From contig NZ_LN831776.1 in NCBI RefSeq assembly GCF_000981585.1, positions 5,563,187 through 5,627,186 of the forward strand: a stretch of 64,000 bases of DNA, written 5' to 3'. The notes under the pieces are model-generated. The model worked only from the letters and a program-made list of their open reading frames with translations, did no database searches and was not told where the DNA came from. Source of the DNA: Paenibacillus riograndensis SBR5. GTDB taxonomy: Bacteria > Bacillota > Bacilli > Paenibacillales > Paenibacillaceae. The position numbers were made by a program, and so were the translations under genes. Shown here one piece after another: positions 53,114 to 62,256 of this stretch; the first letter of the stretch is position 1, and each line of letters starts with the position of its first letter.

Positions 53114-55402
53114 TTATTGCAGATTCTTAAAACGGCCCGGCGTGATGCCTTCATATTTTTTGAACACCCGGATGAACGCACTGCTGCTGGAGAAACCGAC
53201 ACGGGCGGAAATCTCCTCAATGGTGATGCCTTCCTGCAGATAAGCTTTGGCCGCTTCTGTGCGGACCTGGCTGATATAATCATGCAGGCCTTGTCCGGTC
53301 TGCTCCTTGAACAGCTTGGAAACATACTGGGGGGTAATGCCGAAATGGGCGCCGATCATCGATACACTGAGGTTAATGTCCGCATAATTGTCTTTTACAT
53401 ACGCCGATACCTCTTCTCCGATTCCCGTATTCGAGATCAGTGTGAGCTTCTCATTCGCCATGCCGCAGGCCATCGCCGTCAGCTCCATCAGCTCCTGCCG
53501 GAATTCCCCGCGTGTGGTGCAGACGAGCAGCCGTTTCATCGGACGCCATTCCTCCCACAGCTTCGACCGCTGGGTTTCCTGGGGAACCGCCTTCATGATC
53601 GAGCTGGTCATATCAATCATCGCATACCTGACAAGCTCCACAGAAACCTGGGAACCAAAAAACCGGGCAAGGATGTCATCCACCATCCCGGAGGCCTTCT
53701 CCAGCTCCCCGCTTTTTATCAGGTTGATGAAGACCACCTCATCATTGAGGGAGAGGTAATAATCGGTCGGCTGCGGTTGAATCTCCCCATACCAGACCGG
53801 ACCATTTTCCTCCAGAACCAGCCGGTATTCCTGAGCCTCCAACGCCTGAAGATATCCCTGGTGCAGGCTGTTCAGTCCGGTGTGCCGCTCGCTTCCGGCC
53901 ATCACGATCTGCAGACGGTATTTGTGCGCGATGAACTCCATCGTTTGGGCCAGTGCTTCCTCCATATCCTCTTTCCAGCTGTCTGCACGGCCGGCCCGAA
54001 TGTTCACCACAGCCGCCAGCATCCCGTCCATTTCAGTGAAGCTTAAGCCATGATGCCCGCCGGTGAAATCCTTGAGAATATTAGAAACAATAAAGTTGGC
54101 CAGGCTTGGCGAAGGCCCGCCTTCGCTGCTCCCCTGAATATAAAACAGCAGCACGGCAAAGTCCTCCGATTCCCATTCGAAGTGATGCAGCCTGGCCGCT
54201 TCCCCTACGGTTAAGCCATCTTCAATTTGCCCCCGGAGCAGGCGTGATAAATAATAGGTCTGCAGCACGCGCAGCTGCCGGAATTGCCGGCTGTTAATAT
54301 CATCTCTTTCCCGGATCGTAGCCAGCGCGCTTTCTCTAATAAAAGCAAACTCATCCAGCACCCGCCGGGACTGTTCATCCTTGGCCCCCGAGAACAAGTT
54401 CACCAGCTCACGGACCGGGTTATAGTTCTTGCGGGCAAAATAGGAAATCACGCCGCCCCCGATAAAAAAGCAGAGCAGCAGTCCGATCAGATTCAGATTA
54501 CGGATTTCCCGCGCCTTTTCCCAGAATATGCTCGACGGAAACACGCTTATATATTTCCAGTCCGTTGTGTCTGAAGCGATGAAGGATACCATGTTTTCTG
54601 TGCCGGCAATATCGATAAAAGAAGTCCCCGCACCCTTCCCGCCTTCTTCGGCCCAAGGCACGCTTTCCAAGCCCGCCATACTGTTATTTTGAAATAAAAC
54701 TTGATGATTCCTGTCTACGATATATACATCGCCATTGTTGACCCAGTCCACATTTTTGAGCATATTTTGAATTTTGCTGCCGTTCAGCGGAAGGATGAGA
54801 GCTCCCCTGAGCGTATGCTCCCCTCCGGCATTGGAAAAAGGTTTCATTAAAACGACATTCGTCCCCCAGCGTTTAAATTCAATCAGCGGAAGCGCATCTT
54901 TTCCCTTCCCAGCATCTCCCTTAAGCGCAGACAGCCAGTCCTCATAAGACAGCCCGATCATCTGGCGGTTGATTTCATAAAAGGTTTTACTGTCTGTATA
55001 GGTTTCATCCGTCAGCACTTTGTCCAGAAGGCTGGAATACAAATAGATCCCGCTAACAAAGTCATTGGTGGACTTATATTTGCTCAGCTCCTGCCGGGTT
55101 TTGTAGATCTCAAACGCCTGTGTGCCTTCTTCCCCGGGAGTCAGATTAAGGTATTTGTTCACATCATTATGAATGGACAATTGCATGGCCAGCTTTTCGG
55201 CCTGATTGATCTCGCTGTCAACCGTGTTCTGCATCTGCTTCAGCATCGCATGACCCGCCCGCTCAATCTCGTATTCGACAATTTGCTTCGTCTGCAGATA
55301 GATGATAGCGCTCACAACAAGCGGAATCAGCATAATTACGGCATAGGAGACAATCCATTTAAAGGCCACGCTTTGGCTGAACATCAATTTCTTGTGCTTC
55401 AT
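53114..55402 (-). CDS. Membrane-bound AraC regulator with Cache-like sensor
   Basis: A 762-residue one-component regulator that combines the sensor of a YesM kinase with an AraC DNA-binding domain. Helices near residues 16-38 and 300-320 flank an extracellular sensor of about 260 residues. A long cytosolic linker follows, and residues 660-760 are the double helix-turn-helix (VSKLFKEQTGQGLHDYISQV, then ISARVGFSSSSAFIRVFKK). No kinase or receiver motif is present. GGGAG precedes the ATG at 55402. It is just upstream of, and parallel to, the binding-protein/GH2 operon and is its likely activator. Confidence 0.9.
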   Translation of the reverse strand: MKHKKLMFSQSVAFKWIVSYAVIMLIPLVVSAIIYLQTKQIVEYEIERAGHAMLKQMQNTVDSEINQAEKLAMQLSIHNDVNKYLNLTPGEEGTQAFEIYKTRQELSKYKSTNDFVSGIYLYSSLLDKVLTDETYTDSKTFYEINRQMIGLSYEDWLSALKGDAGKGKDALPLIEFKRWGTNVVLMKPFSNAGGEHTLRGALILPLNGSKIQNMLKNVDWVNNGDVYIVDRNHQVLFQNNSMAGLESVPWAEEGGKGAGTSFIDIAGTENMVSFIASDTTDWKYISVFPSSIFWEKAREIRNLNLIGLLLCFFIGGGVISYFARKNYNPVRELVNLFSGAKDEQSRRVLDEFAFIRESALATIRERDDINSRQFRQLRVLQTYYLSRLLRGQIEDGLTVGEAARLHHFEWESEDFAVLLFYIQGSSEGGPSPSLANFIVSNILKDFTGGHHGLSFTEMDGMLAAVVNIRAGRADSWKEDMEEALAQTMEFIAHKYRLQIVMAGSERHTGLNSLHQGYLQALEAQEYRLVLEENGPVWYGEIQPQPTDYYLSLNDEVVFINLIKSGELEKASGMVDDILARFFGSQVSVELVRYAMIDMTSSIMKAVPQETQRSKLWEEWRPMKRLLVCTTRGEFRQELMELTAMACGMANEKLTLISNTGIGEEVSAYVKDNYADINLSVSMIGAHFGITPQYVSKLFKEQTGQGLHDYISQVRTEAAKAYLQEGITIEEISARVGFSSSSAFIRVFKKYEGITPGRFKNLQ

Positions 55403-55532
55403 CTTCTGCACTCCCTTAAGGTGACTTTGCCTCTACCCTTGCTAGAATACTACTATATGTTATAAGGGACCCGGAGGGCAATCTACAATATGAGCCTGAT
55501 CGACCATTTGCAAAAAACCTCTTTTTCCGCAA

Positions 55533-55577
55533 GAAAAAGCAGGGAGGCTTAGGCTCTCCCCGCTCTTTTTGCCTCCA
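55533..55577 (-). terminator. Terminator between the Nif3-like and AraC genes
   Basis: AAAAAGC-A-GGGAG pairs with CTCCC-C-GC-TC-TTTTT, imperfectly but GC-rich, with T-rich flanks on both strands. A wider AACCTCTTT/AAAGAGGTT pair encloses it. It lies just past the Nif3-like stop at 55593. Confidence 0.55.
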
Positions 55578-55592
55578 AAGAGGTTTCGATCA

Positions 55593-56384
55593 TTATAGAA
55601 CCCGGAACACCGGCGGGTCCGCAATAAAATGAACCGGCACACCGGGAAACTGCGCGGACAATAGCCCGGCCAGATGTTTCATACCGGGTGCTTCGCTTTC
55701 TGCATGGCCCAGCATGATCAGTGCCTTATTCCGGCCCTGACGGGCAGCGTCCCGTATGTACTCCGGTGTCTCCCATTCCGGTCCTTCCCCGGCGATGATG
55801 ACATCGAGGGAATCTTGATCATACAAGGGAATTGCCGTAGAGCCGCCCCCTCTGTAGCCAACGAGTATCCCCACTCTTGCACAGGAAGCGGACAGATTTC
55901 CCGCAACCCGCACGCAGGGAATGTGCAGCCGCCGTTTCAAATGTTCCGCGATTTCTTCAACCTTCATCTCAGGAAGGGTCAGAATGGAAACCGCCGGCCG
56001 GTGCTCGGCCACATATTCCTGCCAGCCCAGCTCCCGGAGAAGCCCGTCCATGATCCCATCCGGTGTGTAGCGGTGCAGATAATCATGGAAACGGTAAATC
56101 CCGAGGTCCGAGCCAGCAATCAGTTCAGCTTTTTGCCTATACACCGGGTCCTGCTCCAGCTCAGGCCCATGCTTCTGGTGGCTGTAAAATACACCTTCGT
56201 GCGTGATAATCAGGTTCGCTCCAAGCGCTATGGCCTGTTCGATAACAGCCTGTGAGGCCGAAAAAGCCGTAACAACTCCCCGTACCGGGGTCTCCGGGCA
56301 CCCCGTCTCCAGCTTGTCCACGGTCTGTTCCGGCCCGGCGGTTCCGGCTGTCAGGTAACTGATGACTTGTCCGAACGTGAGCAT
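55593..56384 (-). CDS. Nif3-like dinuclear metal-centre protein
   Basis: A 263-residue member of the Nif3/DUF34 family, hexameric metal-binding proteins whose cellular reaction is not settled. The motifs NLIITHEG, YRFHDYLHRYTPDG and MLGHAESE carry the expected ligands, but the usual His-His pair is His-Glu here. This is shorter than the three-domain Bacillus form and lacks the inserted PII-like domain. AGGAGG eight bases upstream selects the ATG at 56384. A run of 10-bp repeats (56409-56467) lies directly upstream. It has no clear link to the sugar genes around it. Confidence 0.83.
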   Translation of the reverse strand: MLTFGQVISYLTAGTAGPEQTVDKLETGCPETPVRGVVTAFSASQAVIEQAIALGANLIITHEGVFYSHQKHGPELEQDPVYRQKAELIAGSDLGIYRFHDYLHRYTPDGIMDGLLRELGWQEYVAEHRPAVSILTLPEMKVEEIAEHLKRRLHIPCVRVAGNLSASCARVGILVGYRGGGSTAIPLYDQDSLDVIIAGEGPEWETPEYIRDAARQGRNKALIMLGHAESEAPGMKHLAGLLSAQFPGVPVHFIADPPVFRVL

Positions 56385-56408
56385 GATCATATCCTCCTTG
56401 TATGAATT

Positions 56409-56467
56409 GGACTTGAAAGGACTTTAATGGAACTGAAAGGATTTAATAGACTTGAATGGACTTCAAT
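56409..56467. repeat. Degenerate 10-bp tandem repeat upstream of the Nif3-like gene
   Basis: Six units with consensus GGACTTNAAT (GGACTTGAAA, GGACTTTAAT, GGAACTGAAA, GGATTTAAT, AGACTTGAAT, GGACTTCAAT) run head to tail starting 25 bases upstream of the ATG at 56384. Confidence 0.65.
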
Positions 56468-56510
56468 GATGATGCATCTGATGGGTGACGCAAAAGAGCG
56501 GTATGAGCAA

Positions 56511-56696
56511 CCACTGCACTTTGTACAGCAGATGACTCCAAAATTGAACGAAAAACTAAATCTATTGCACTTTGTACAGCAGAACCCCCTGGAAAAGCTT
56601 CTTTTGACCCAAAATCCACAAATCAATTGCACGAAATACAACAGAACGTAATTCCAGCGCAGCACACATAGCATTCTATTGCAGGAAGTACAATCA
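56511..56696. repeat. Four-hairpin intergenic element, copy B
   Basis: Four 21-base units start at 56511, 56562, 56624 and 56676 (spacings 51, 62, 52). They match the units of copy A at 16930-17114 in order, and the spacers are related too (CTTTTGACCCAAAATCC here, TTTTTGACCCACAATCC there). It lies between the Nif3-like gene and the GH67 gene. No gene was found in the 408-base gap. Confidence 0.75.
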
Positions 56697-56792
56697 TGCA
56701 GCAAAATCTCTATTGTTACCCGGGCCAGGCCGGGAATCCATGAAGATATCTATGAACCACGCTCAGTAAATCCCAGCCCCGCATATCCAAGC

Positions 56793-58874
56793 TCAGTATA
56801 TGGTGCGTTGGCCGGCATCGCCAATGCCGCTTTTCCGGTAAAAGTACGTATTGATCTGATCGCGCCATTCTTTGGCATGGTCTGCCTGCTCTTTCAGCCG
56901 CTCCTCTACTTGAATGTACAAATCCTCTCTGATGCTTCCCTTCAGGCTGCTCCAGGCAGCCAGCAGCTCCGCCGCACGCTCCGCGCCTTCGAAGTGGGTA
57001 TCATAGATATGCTGGATCACGGTTTTGCCGGAATGAAGCACATGGGTATAAGGGACATGATGGAAGAACAGCAGCAGTTCATCCGGGCATTCTTCCACAG
57101 AATCATAACGCTCGGCATTGGTGCCTATATATTGGGCACTGTACCCGGTGCCGGTCTTCACCGTCCGGTCTACACCGATTCCCTTATGGTCTGCATAATG
57201 GTATGTGCCCCACTGGGAATATTCATAACCGTCCACATTCGGTCCGTAATGATGTTCGGGGTTAATCATCCAGCCTACTCCAAGCGGTGCAGTATAGGAT
57301 TCGTAGATATTCCACGAATCCAGCAATATCCGGCTAATCACGCCGGAGACGGCCGGATCTGGACCGAAAGTCAGGGAGATCCATTCAGCGGCAATAGCCT
57401 CTGCCGTCAGCTCCGGATTCCAGGCGAGGCGGCCGTAGCCGTACAGATTCGCCTGGGCCAGCAGGTGGCCGGTCCAATTCCGGTCATTGCCGGTATTGGA
57501 TACGGCCGCAATGCCGCTGTGGCGGCTGCCCCATAGGGACCCGTCCACGATACGCTTCACCGGAGAGGCTTCTCCTTGGGCATAAGTGTTGAAGTCCAAG
57601 ACCTCTTTCCATTGGGGTACCAGATAACATACATGGCGCTGCTGCCCGGTATATTCCTGGGCAATCTGAAATTCAATCACCTGATTGGTCTGCTCAAGCG
57701 CCCCGAACAGCGGGGATACCGGCTCTCTGACCTGAAAATCCATCGGCCCGTTCTTGATCTGCAATATTACGTTGTCGTTAAATTTGCCGTCAAGCGGTTT
57801 GAAATGGTCATAGGCTGCTCTAGCCCGGTCTGTCTTGCGGTCGCGCCAATCCTGCTTGCAGTTATACACGAAGCATCGCCAGATCACAAGGCCGCCGAAC
57901 GGTTCAAGCGCTTCAGCCAGCATATTGGCCCCATCGGCATGGTCACGGCCATAGGTGAACGGACCCGGACGGTTTTCTGAATCGGCCTTAACCACAAAGC
58001 CCCCAAAGTCCGGTACCGCCGCATAAACTTCGGCTGCCCTATCCTGCCACCACTTGCGTACTTCCGGGTCCAGCGGATCAGCGGTCCCCACTTCTCCTTC
58101 ATGCATCGGCCCGGCAAAGTTGACACTCAGGAACAGCCTGATGCCATACCGTCTGAATACGTCAGCAATTCCCGCCACCTCGGGCAGATACTTCGAGATA
58201 AACAAGGTTTCCAGGGCATGGACATTCACATTATTGATGGCAATGGCGTTAATTCCCACGGAGGACATCAGGCGCGCATAATCCCTGATCCGTTCAAGTT
58301 CGCCTGTAAATTGGTTGTTCTCATAAAAGAAGGATCTTCCCGCATATCCCCGTTCCACGCTGCCGTCAAAATTATCCCAGTGATTAATCATCCGCAGCCC
58401 GTTCACCGGGTTCACCACTTCGTCCAGCCCTTCAATATTCTTCAGGCTCCCGATCAGGCGCAGCAGGTGAAAGACCCCGTAGAGAACTCCCGCCGGTGAT
58501 GCAGCGCCAATGGCGATGCAGCCTGCGTCCCCGCTGGTCCGGATCGCAAAACCCTCCGGGCCTACCTTACGTCTGGTTTCTTCCCCGAACACCCTGCGAA
58601 TCAGCGGGTTCTCTCCCTGAAAGGTGCCAAATGCCACCGCCAAGCCTTGCGGATTCGCTTCAGACCCGACCTGGATGCCCAGCATGGATTGGATGCCTTT
58701 GCGCCATTCCTGGAGGGCAGCCTGGATGATGTCGTTCTCCTCGGTCACCTTTACGGCCCCGCACCATTTCAAATATAGATCACGCTGGTTACCGGGCGGC
58801 AGCGCCGGATAGCTTAGCCAGGCATGATATCCGCCGTCAGCCGTGATGGTGTTGAACGCTTGGGAGTGGCTCAT
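56793..58874 (-). CDS. aguA: GH67 alpha-glucuronidase
   Basis: A 693-residue enzyme of the GH67 family, which removes 4-O-methyl-glucuronic acid from the end of xylo-oligosaccharides. The family core is clear: [25 protein letters not shown] opening (key residues NHWDN and ERGYAG), [24 protein letters not shown] and [14 protein letters not shown]. Individual catalytic residues are not assigned here. No signal peptide, so it is cytosolic. The ATG at 58874 overlaps the GH52 stop (ATGA) and has AAGGAGG upstream. Together with GH52 and GH43 it completes intracellular breakdown of aldouronates. Confidence 0.95.
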   Translation of the reverse strand: MSHSQAFNTITADGGYHAWLSYPALPPGNQRDLYLKWCGAVKVTEENDIIQAALQEWRKGIQSMLGIQVGSEANPQGLAVAFGTFQGENPLIRRVFGEETRRKVGPEGFAIRTSGDAGCIAIGAASPAGVLYGVFHLLRLIGSLKNIEGLDEVVNPVNGLRMINHWDNFDGSVERGYAGRSFFYENNQFTGELERIRDYARLMSSVGINAIAINNVNVHALETLFISKYLPEVAGIADVFRRYGIRLFLSVNFAGPMHEGEVGTADPLDPEVRKWWQDRAAEVYAAVPDFGGFVVKADSENRPGPFTYGRDHADGANMLAEALEPFGGLVIWRCFVYNCKQDWRDRKTDRARAAYDHFKPLDGKFNDNVILQIKNGPMDFQVREPVSPLFGALEQTNQVIEFQIAQEYTGQQRHVCYLVPQWKEVLDFNTYAQGEASPVKRIVDGSLWGSRHSGIAAVSNTGNDRNWTGHLLAQANLYGYGRLAWNPELTAEAIAAEWISLTFGPDPAVSGVISRILLDSWNIYESYTAPLGVGWMINPEHHYGPNVDGYEYSQWGTYHYADHKGIGVDRTVKTGTGYSAQYIGTNAERYDSVEECPDELLLFFHHVPYTHVLHSGKTVIQHIYDTHFEGAERAAELLAAWSSLKGSIREDLYIQVEERLKEQADHAKEWRDQINTYFYRKSGIGDAGQRTIY

Positions 58875-61102
58875 ACAGAGATTTCCTCCTTGATCTTGGT
58901 TAGCGAACGGTTGCCTGTGCCTTCGAGCATCCATAGGATGGCGGTAACTCCCCGCGGATAATATTTGCTTCCGCCGATAAGCCCGGATAAAATCTGATCA
59001 CTCCAGCACCAGTAGGACAGCTCGGGATGGAGCAGCCAGCGGACATGTGCGGCATCTGCAGCAAGTCCGGCTTCATCCCAAGGCAGCTGCAGAATCTCCC
59101 TGGCAATGAACTGGGACAGATAGATTTTGCTGAGCCAGGAGTTGTTGCTGGTAGATGACAGCTTCCAGCCTCCGTCCTCAAAGAGGCATACGCCCGGAAC
59201 GAGCACATTTGCCAGATGTGTGTTCAACGCGCTCAGATACCCGGCAAACCTGCCATTGGGATCAAGCGCAGCTTCACAGCCGGTGAACAGCGGGAACACA
59301 AGCCCTTCGATCGCCGGAATAATGCAAGACGTATTGTCTTCATTGATGATTGCCGGAATATAGCCCTCACTGTTCAGCTTGGAGGCTATGGACGCGGCGC
59401 ATTTCTCAGCCTGCTGTCCCGCCGCTGCCGAGAGCTCAGCCAGGCCCTCCTGCTTGAAAAATTTCTCCAGTGCCACATAAGCCGCCCAGCATTTGCCTGC
59501 CATGTAAATATTATTGCGCGACTGTCCCAGGGAAGTGTCCAGACTGTCGTACGTGGTGATTTCGGCACCGCCCTCAGTGCGGGTGCTGTCCAGCCCCATC
59601 AGACCATTGCGCAGATGGCTCTCGGGATGGTCGCGGTTCAGCATGCTGTCAAAGCAGGCGCGAAGCGTCGGCAGCATATGACCGATGAACTCCCGGTCCC
59701 GGGTCTGTTCAATATAGACCAGCGCCGAGCACAGCCAGTTAACCAGCTCTTCATGGCTCATATATGAAAAGCAATCATCCAGTCCTGCCATCTCATAGGC
59801 GGAATACTGCGGCCGCGAGAATACATTGGCTACACCAACATCATGGGTAAAGGTAATGCCCCCGGGGTATTCCTCCGTCCCGCCGGGAAATACGACCTTG
59901 TCCTCGTAGCTGTACCGGTCCACGAACAATTCCAGTTCATTTCTCACGGTCCAGGGGTTCATCACCAGCTCAAAGAACAGCTGATCCGCCGTCAGATCGA
60001 GCGTATTCATCATCCGGTATTCGCCTTCGTTCACAATCCAAAGGGGCTTGCCGTCAGCCTCCAGCAGCTGGGTGCTGCCATAATAGCTGTGAATCGCATG
60101 CGCCAGCATAAAGGACTGGTCCTCTGTAAGGCGGGCAGATTCGATCCAGGCGTTACCGGCTGCGCAGGAACCGGTCAGCTCGTCAAAATGCTCCAAGGCA
60201 TAACCTGCAACGGCTTCGATATTTTTAAAATAGCGGGTATACGCATAGCTGGCATCTATACCTGCCGTAACCAGCCCGCCCCGGTAAAAGCAGATGGCAA
60301 AGCGGTAGGTCCGCTTTTCTCCCGGAGGAACCTCCATCATAATGGCTCCTGTTCCCCCCAGCCCAAAAGCAAGATTATGCTCCAGCTTGGCTTCAAGGAT
60401 CTTCTCCATGGTGAAGCCGAGGGCGGTTTGCACCCCTTCGTCTTTACAGGCTATAGCCGTCAGCCGGCCTTGTCCAACGCCTTCAAATTCACCGTTGCTG
60501 GTATCCCGGAGCCTGCGCATGGAGCTGTAGGCATCGCCGCCTTCGTAGCCGAAGAAGCCTTTTCTCGTAAAGGTGCCCTGGGTATTATCCAGTGTCAGTT
60601 CAGCGAATACGGCTGGCAGAATCGCGGCCTTCAGTTCCTCTTCATCCGCAGCGGCCGGATCGGGAACGGAACGCACTGGCGAGTAGATGGTAAACGTCAG
60701 ATCCCCCGCATTCCAGGTATCCGTTGCCGGACGCAGGGTTCTGGTAATCTTCCCGTCTTCATATGGCCGCAAAACAATCCGGGAAGGCTGATACCAGCCG
60801 CTTGGCTTATCCCTGTCGTTTCCGCCCGGCGAAGACGGGAACACCTCCTGCAATTCCTTGGCGGTTTCGTCCGCTTTTTCTATATCATATCTGGCGCCTG
60901 CATCTTCCACACGCTCGAAGAAGGGCAGCACGTCATACGTTTCGCCATCTCCAGACTGGAAGCCAACATACACATTCTGGTCCGCCGGCTTGCCCAGCTC
61001 CAGTCCAAGCCCCCCGTTTTTCCCTTTGAAGCCCAAGGTGAAGCTGGCAAAGGCCCCGATAGGTGAGTGTTGAACATTATAGAATAAATTGGTTTTTGTC
61101 AT
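58871..61102 (-). CDS. GH52 beta-xylosidase
   Basis: A 743-residue GH52 enzyme, which releases xylose from the non-reducing end of xylo-oligosaccharides. The nucleophile is Glu359 in [10 protein letters not shown] and the acid/base is Asp519 in [12 protein letters not shown]; the 160-residue gap equals that of the Geobacillus enzyme. The N-terminus [20 protein letters not shown] fits the family start, and AAAGGAG precedes the ATG at 61102. An in-frame ATG at 61177 also has GGAGG upstream and would add 25 residues. It is cytosolic, coupled to the GH67 gene and divergent from the AraC gene. Confidence 0.95.
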   Translation of the reverse strand: MTKTNLFYNVQHSPIGAFASFTLGFKGKNGGLGLELGKPADQNVYVGFQSGDGETYDVLPFFERVEDAGARYDIEKADETAKELQEVFPSSPGGNDRDKPSGWYQPSRIVLRPYEDGKITRTLRPATDTWNAGDLTFTIYSPVRSVPDPAAADEEELKAAILPAVFAELTLDNTQGTFTRKGFFGYEGGDAYSSMRRLRDTSNGEFEGVGQGRLTAIACKDEGVQTALGFTMEKILEAKLEHNLAFGLGGTGAIMMEVPPGEKRTYRFAICFYRGGLVTAGIDASYAYTRYFKNIEAVAGYALEHFDELTGSCAAGNAWIESARLTEDQSFMLAHAIHSYYGSTQLLEADGKPLWIVNEGEYRMMNTLDLTADQLFFELVMNPWTVRNELELFVDRYSYEDKVVFPGGTEEYPGGITFTHDVGVANVFSRPQYSAYEMAGLDDCFSYMSHEELVNWLCSALVYIEQTRDREFIGHMLPTLRACFDSMLNRDHPESHLRNGLMGLDSTRTEGGAEITTYDSLDTSLGQSRNNIYMAGKCWAAYVALEKFFKQEGLAELSAAAGQQAEKCAASIASKLNSEGYIPAIINEDNTSCIIPAIEGLVFPLFTGCEAALDPNGRFAGYLSALNTHLANVLVPGVCLFEDGGWKLSSTSNNSWLSKIYLSQFIAREILQLPWDEAGLAADAAHVRWLLHPELSYWCWSDQILSGLIGGSKYYPRGVTAILWMLEGTGNRSLTKIKEEISV

Positions 61103-61208
61103 AAAGACTCCTTTCTGGAACTTCAGCTTGGCTTTCTTGGTTTCTTGGGTTACTTCACTTCCTTGGTTCATGTTCATCCTAACATGGCCTCCAGGGTGCG
61201 AACATTGT

Positions 61209-61239
61209 CAAATCAAGCAGATATTTACCCAAATCAAGC
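61209..61239. promoter_or_regulatory. 21-bp-spaced direct repeat between GH52 and araC-type genes
   Basis: CAAATCAAGC occurs twice with exactly 21 bases between starts (61209 and 61230). On the minus strand the promoter-proximal copy runs into TTGACA, a -35-like hexamer for the GH52-GH67 operon. It is the likely operator of the divergent AraC-type regulator. Confidence 0.65.
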
Positions 61240-61309
61240 TGAATCCTGCTATAGTGTTAGAAAGGATATACTTTAGATTGAATGCAACCATATCAAAAGG
61301 AGAGTCTGT

Positions 61310-62215
61310 ATGGTATCAGCCTTTATACCGCCTGTCCACGGCCACAGCATCAGCGAGACGATCATCCCCGATGTGAAAACAACACTGAACTTATTCGGCA
61401 TGCATCTGCGGAAGGTGCGCGGAGAATGGGAGTATCCCGTTCACGCCCATCCGCAATACGAATTTAATTATGTGCTTGAGGGCGAGCAGCAGCTTGTCGT
61501 CAATAACCGCAGCTATATGCAGAAGGCTGGAGACCTGGTCTTGTTAAGACCAGGCGATTCCCACTCCAGCAAAAGCGGCAACGGCAAACCCTTCACTTAT
61601 TTCTGCATTCATTTTGACATCGATGACAAGATTCTGATCTCACTGCTCAGCCGCCTGAATCATGTTCTCTTCGAATCCGGCAGCACCATTGCCCATAAAT
61701 TAGGCCCTGTCTTCACCAGGCTGGTGGAGATTTCAAGCACCATCTCTGGAGATATCACCATGTCGCAGCGGATGAGGCTGCAGTCTGCGGTGTTTGAGCT
61801 GTTCGGGCAGCTGTGGGAAGCCTTTTCCATCGAGGCGAATTTACCCACAACGGGCACCTACGAAAAGGTAGAGCTTGCCCACCAGATCCGCAGCCGCCTG
61901 CAGGGGCTGGTTTTTCAGCAATTTCAAATGGAGCTGCCCTACGACAGCCATTACGGCATTGATGATATAGCCGCTGAGCTGGGCATCAGCGCTTCCCACT
62001 GCTACCGCGTGTTCCGGCAGGTATTCGGGGTGTCGCCCCGGGAATTCCTGTCCGAACAGATGCTTCATGAGGCAAAGGTTCTGCTGGATGATTCAAGCCT
62101 GTCCGTAAGCCAGATCTCAAGCCTGCTGGGCTACCGCGATATCGCCCACTTCAGCCGCCAGTTCAAACGCTGGTACGGGAAATCGCCGCGTGAGTACAGG
62201 GAAGCGGATAAATAA
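61310..62215 (+). CDS. AraC family regulator of the xylan genes
   Basis: A 301-residue one-component regulator with an N-terminal cupin-like sensor (VHAHPQYEFNYVLEGEQQL, DLVLLRPGDSH) and a C-terminal double helix-turn-helix (IAAELGISASHCYRVFRQVF, then ISSLLGYRDIAHFSRQFKR). AGGAG precedes the ATG. It is divergent from GH52-GH67 and convergent with GH43. It probably activates GH52-GH67 in response to a xylan breakdown product, through the direct repeats at 61209-61239. Confidence 0.92.
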   Translation: MVSAFIPPVHGHSISETIIPDVKTTLNLFGMHLRKVRGEWEYPVHAHPQYEFNYVLEGEQQLVVNNRSYMQKAGDLVLLRPGDSHSSKSGNGKPFTYFCIHFDIDDKILISLLSRLNHVLFESGSTIAHKLGPVFTRLVEISSTISGDITMSQRMRLQSAVFELFGQLWEAFSIEANLPTTGTYEKVELAHQIRSRLQGLVFQQFQMELPYDSHYGIDDIAAELGISASHCYRVFRQVFGVSPREFLSEQMLHEAKVLLDDSSLSVSQISSLLGYRDIAHFSRQFKRWYGKSPREYREADK

Positions 62216-62252
62216 AAAACGGACCCGCCCTTGGGAAAGGCGGTATCCGTTT
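62214..62252. terminator. Bidirectional terminator between araC-type and GH43 genes
   Basis: AAACGGA-CC-CGCC pairs with GGCG-GTA-TCCGTTT around about nine bases. It occupies the 41-base gap between the convergent stops at 62215 and 62257. Confidence 0.75.
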
Positions 62253-62256
62253 CAGG

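Noticed and set aside
56387..56704. A 105-codon Cys-rich frame on the minus strand
   Set aside because: It crosses the 10-bp repeats and the four-hairpin element, lacks a ribosome binding site, and its Cys pairs come from the repeated text.
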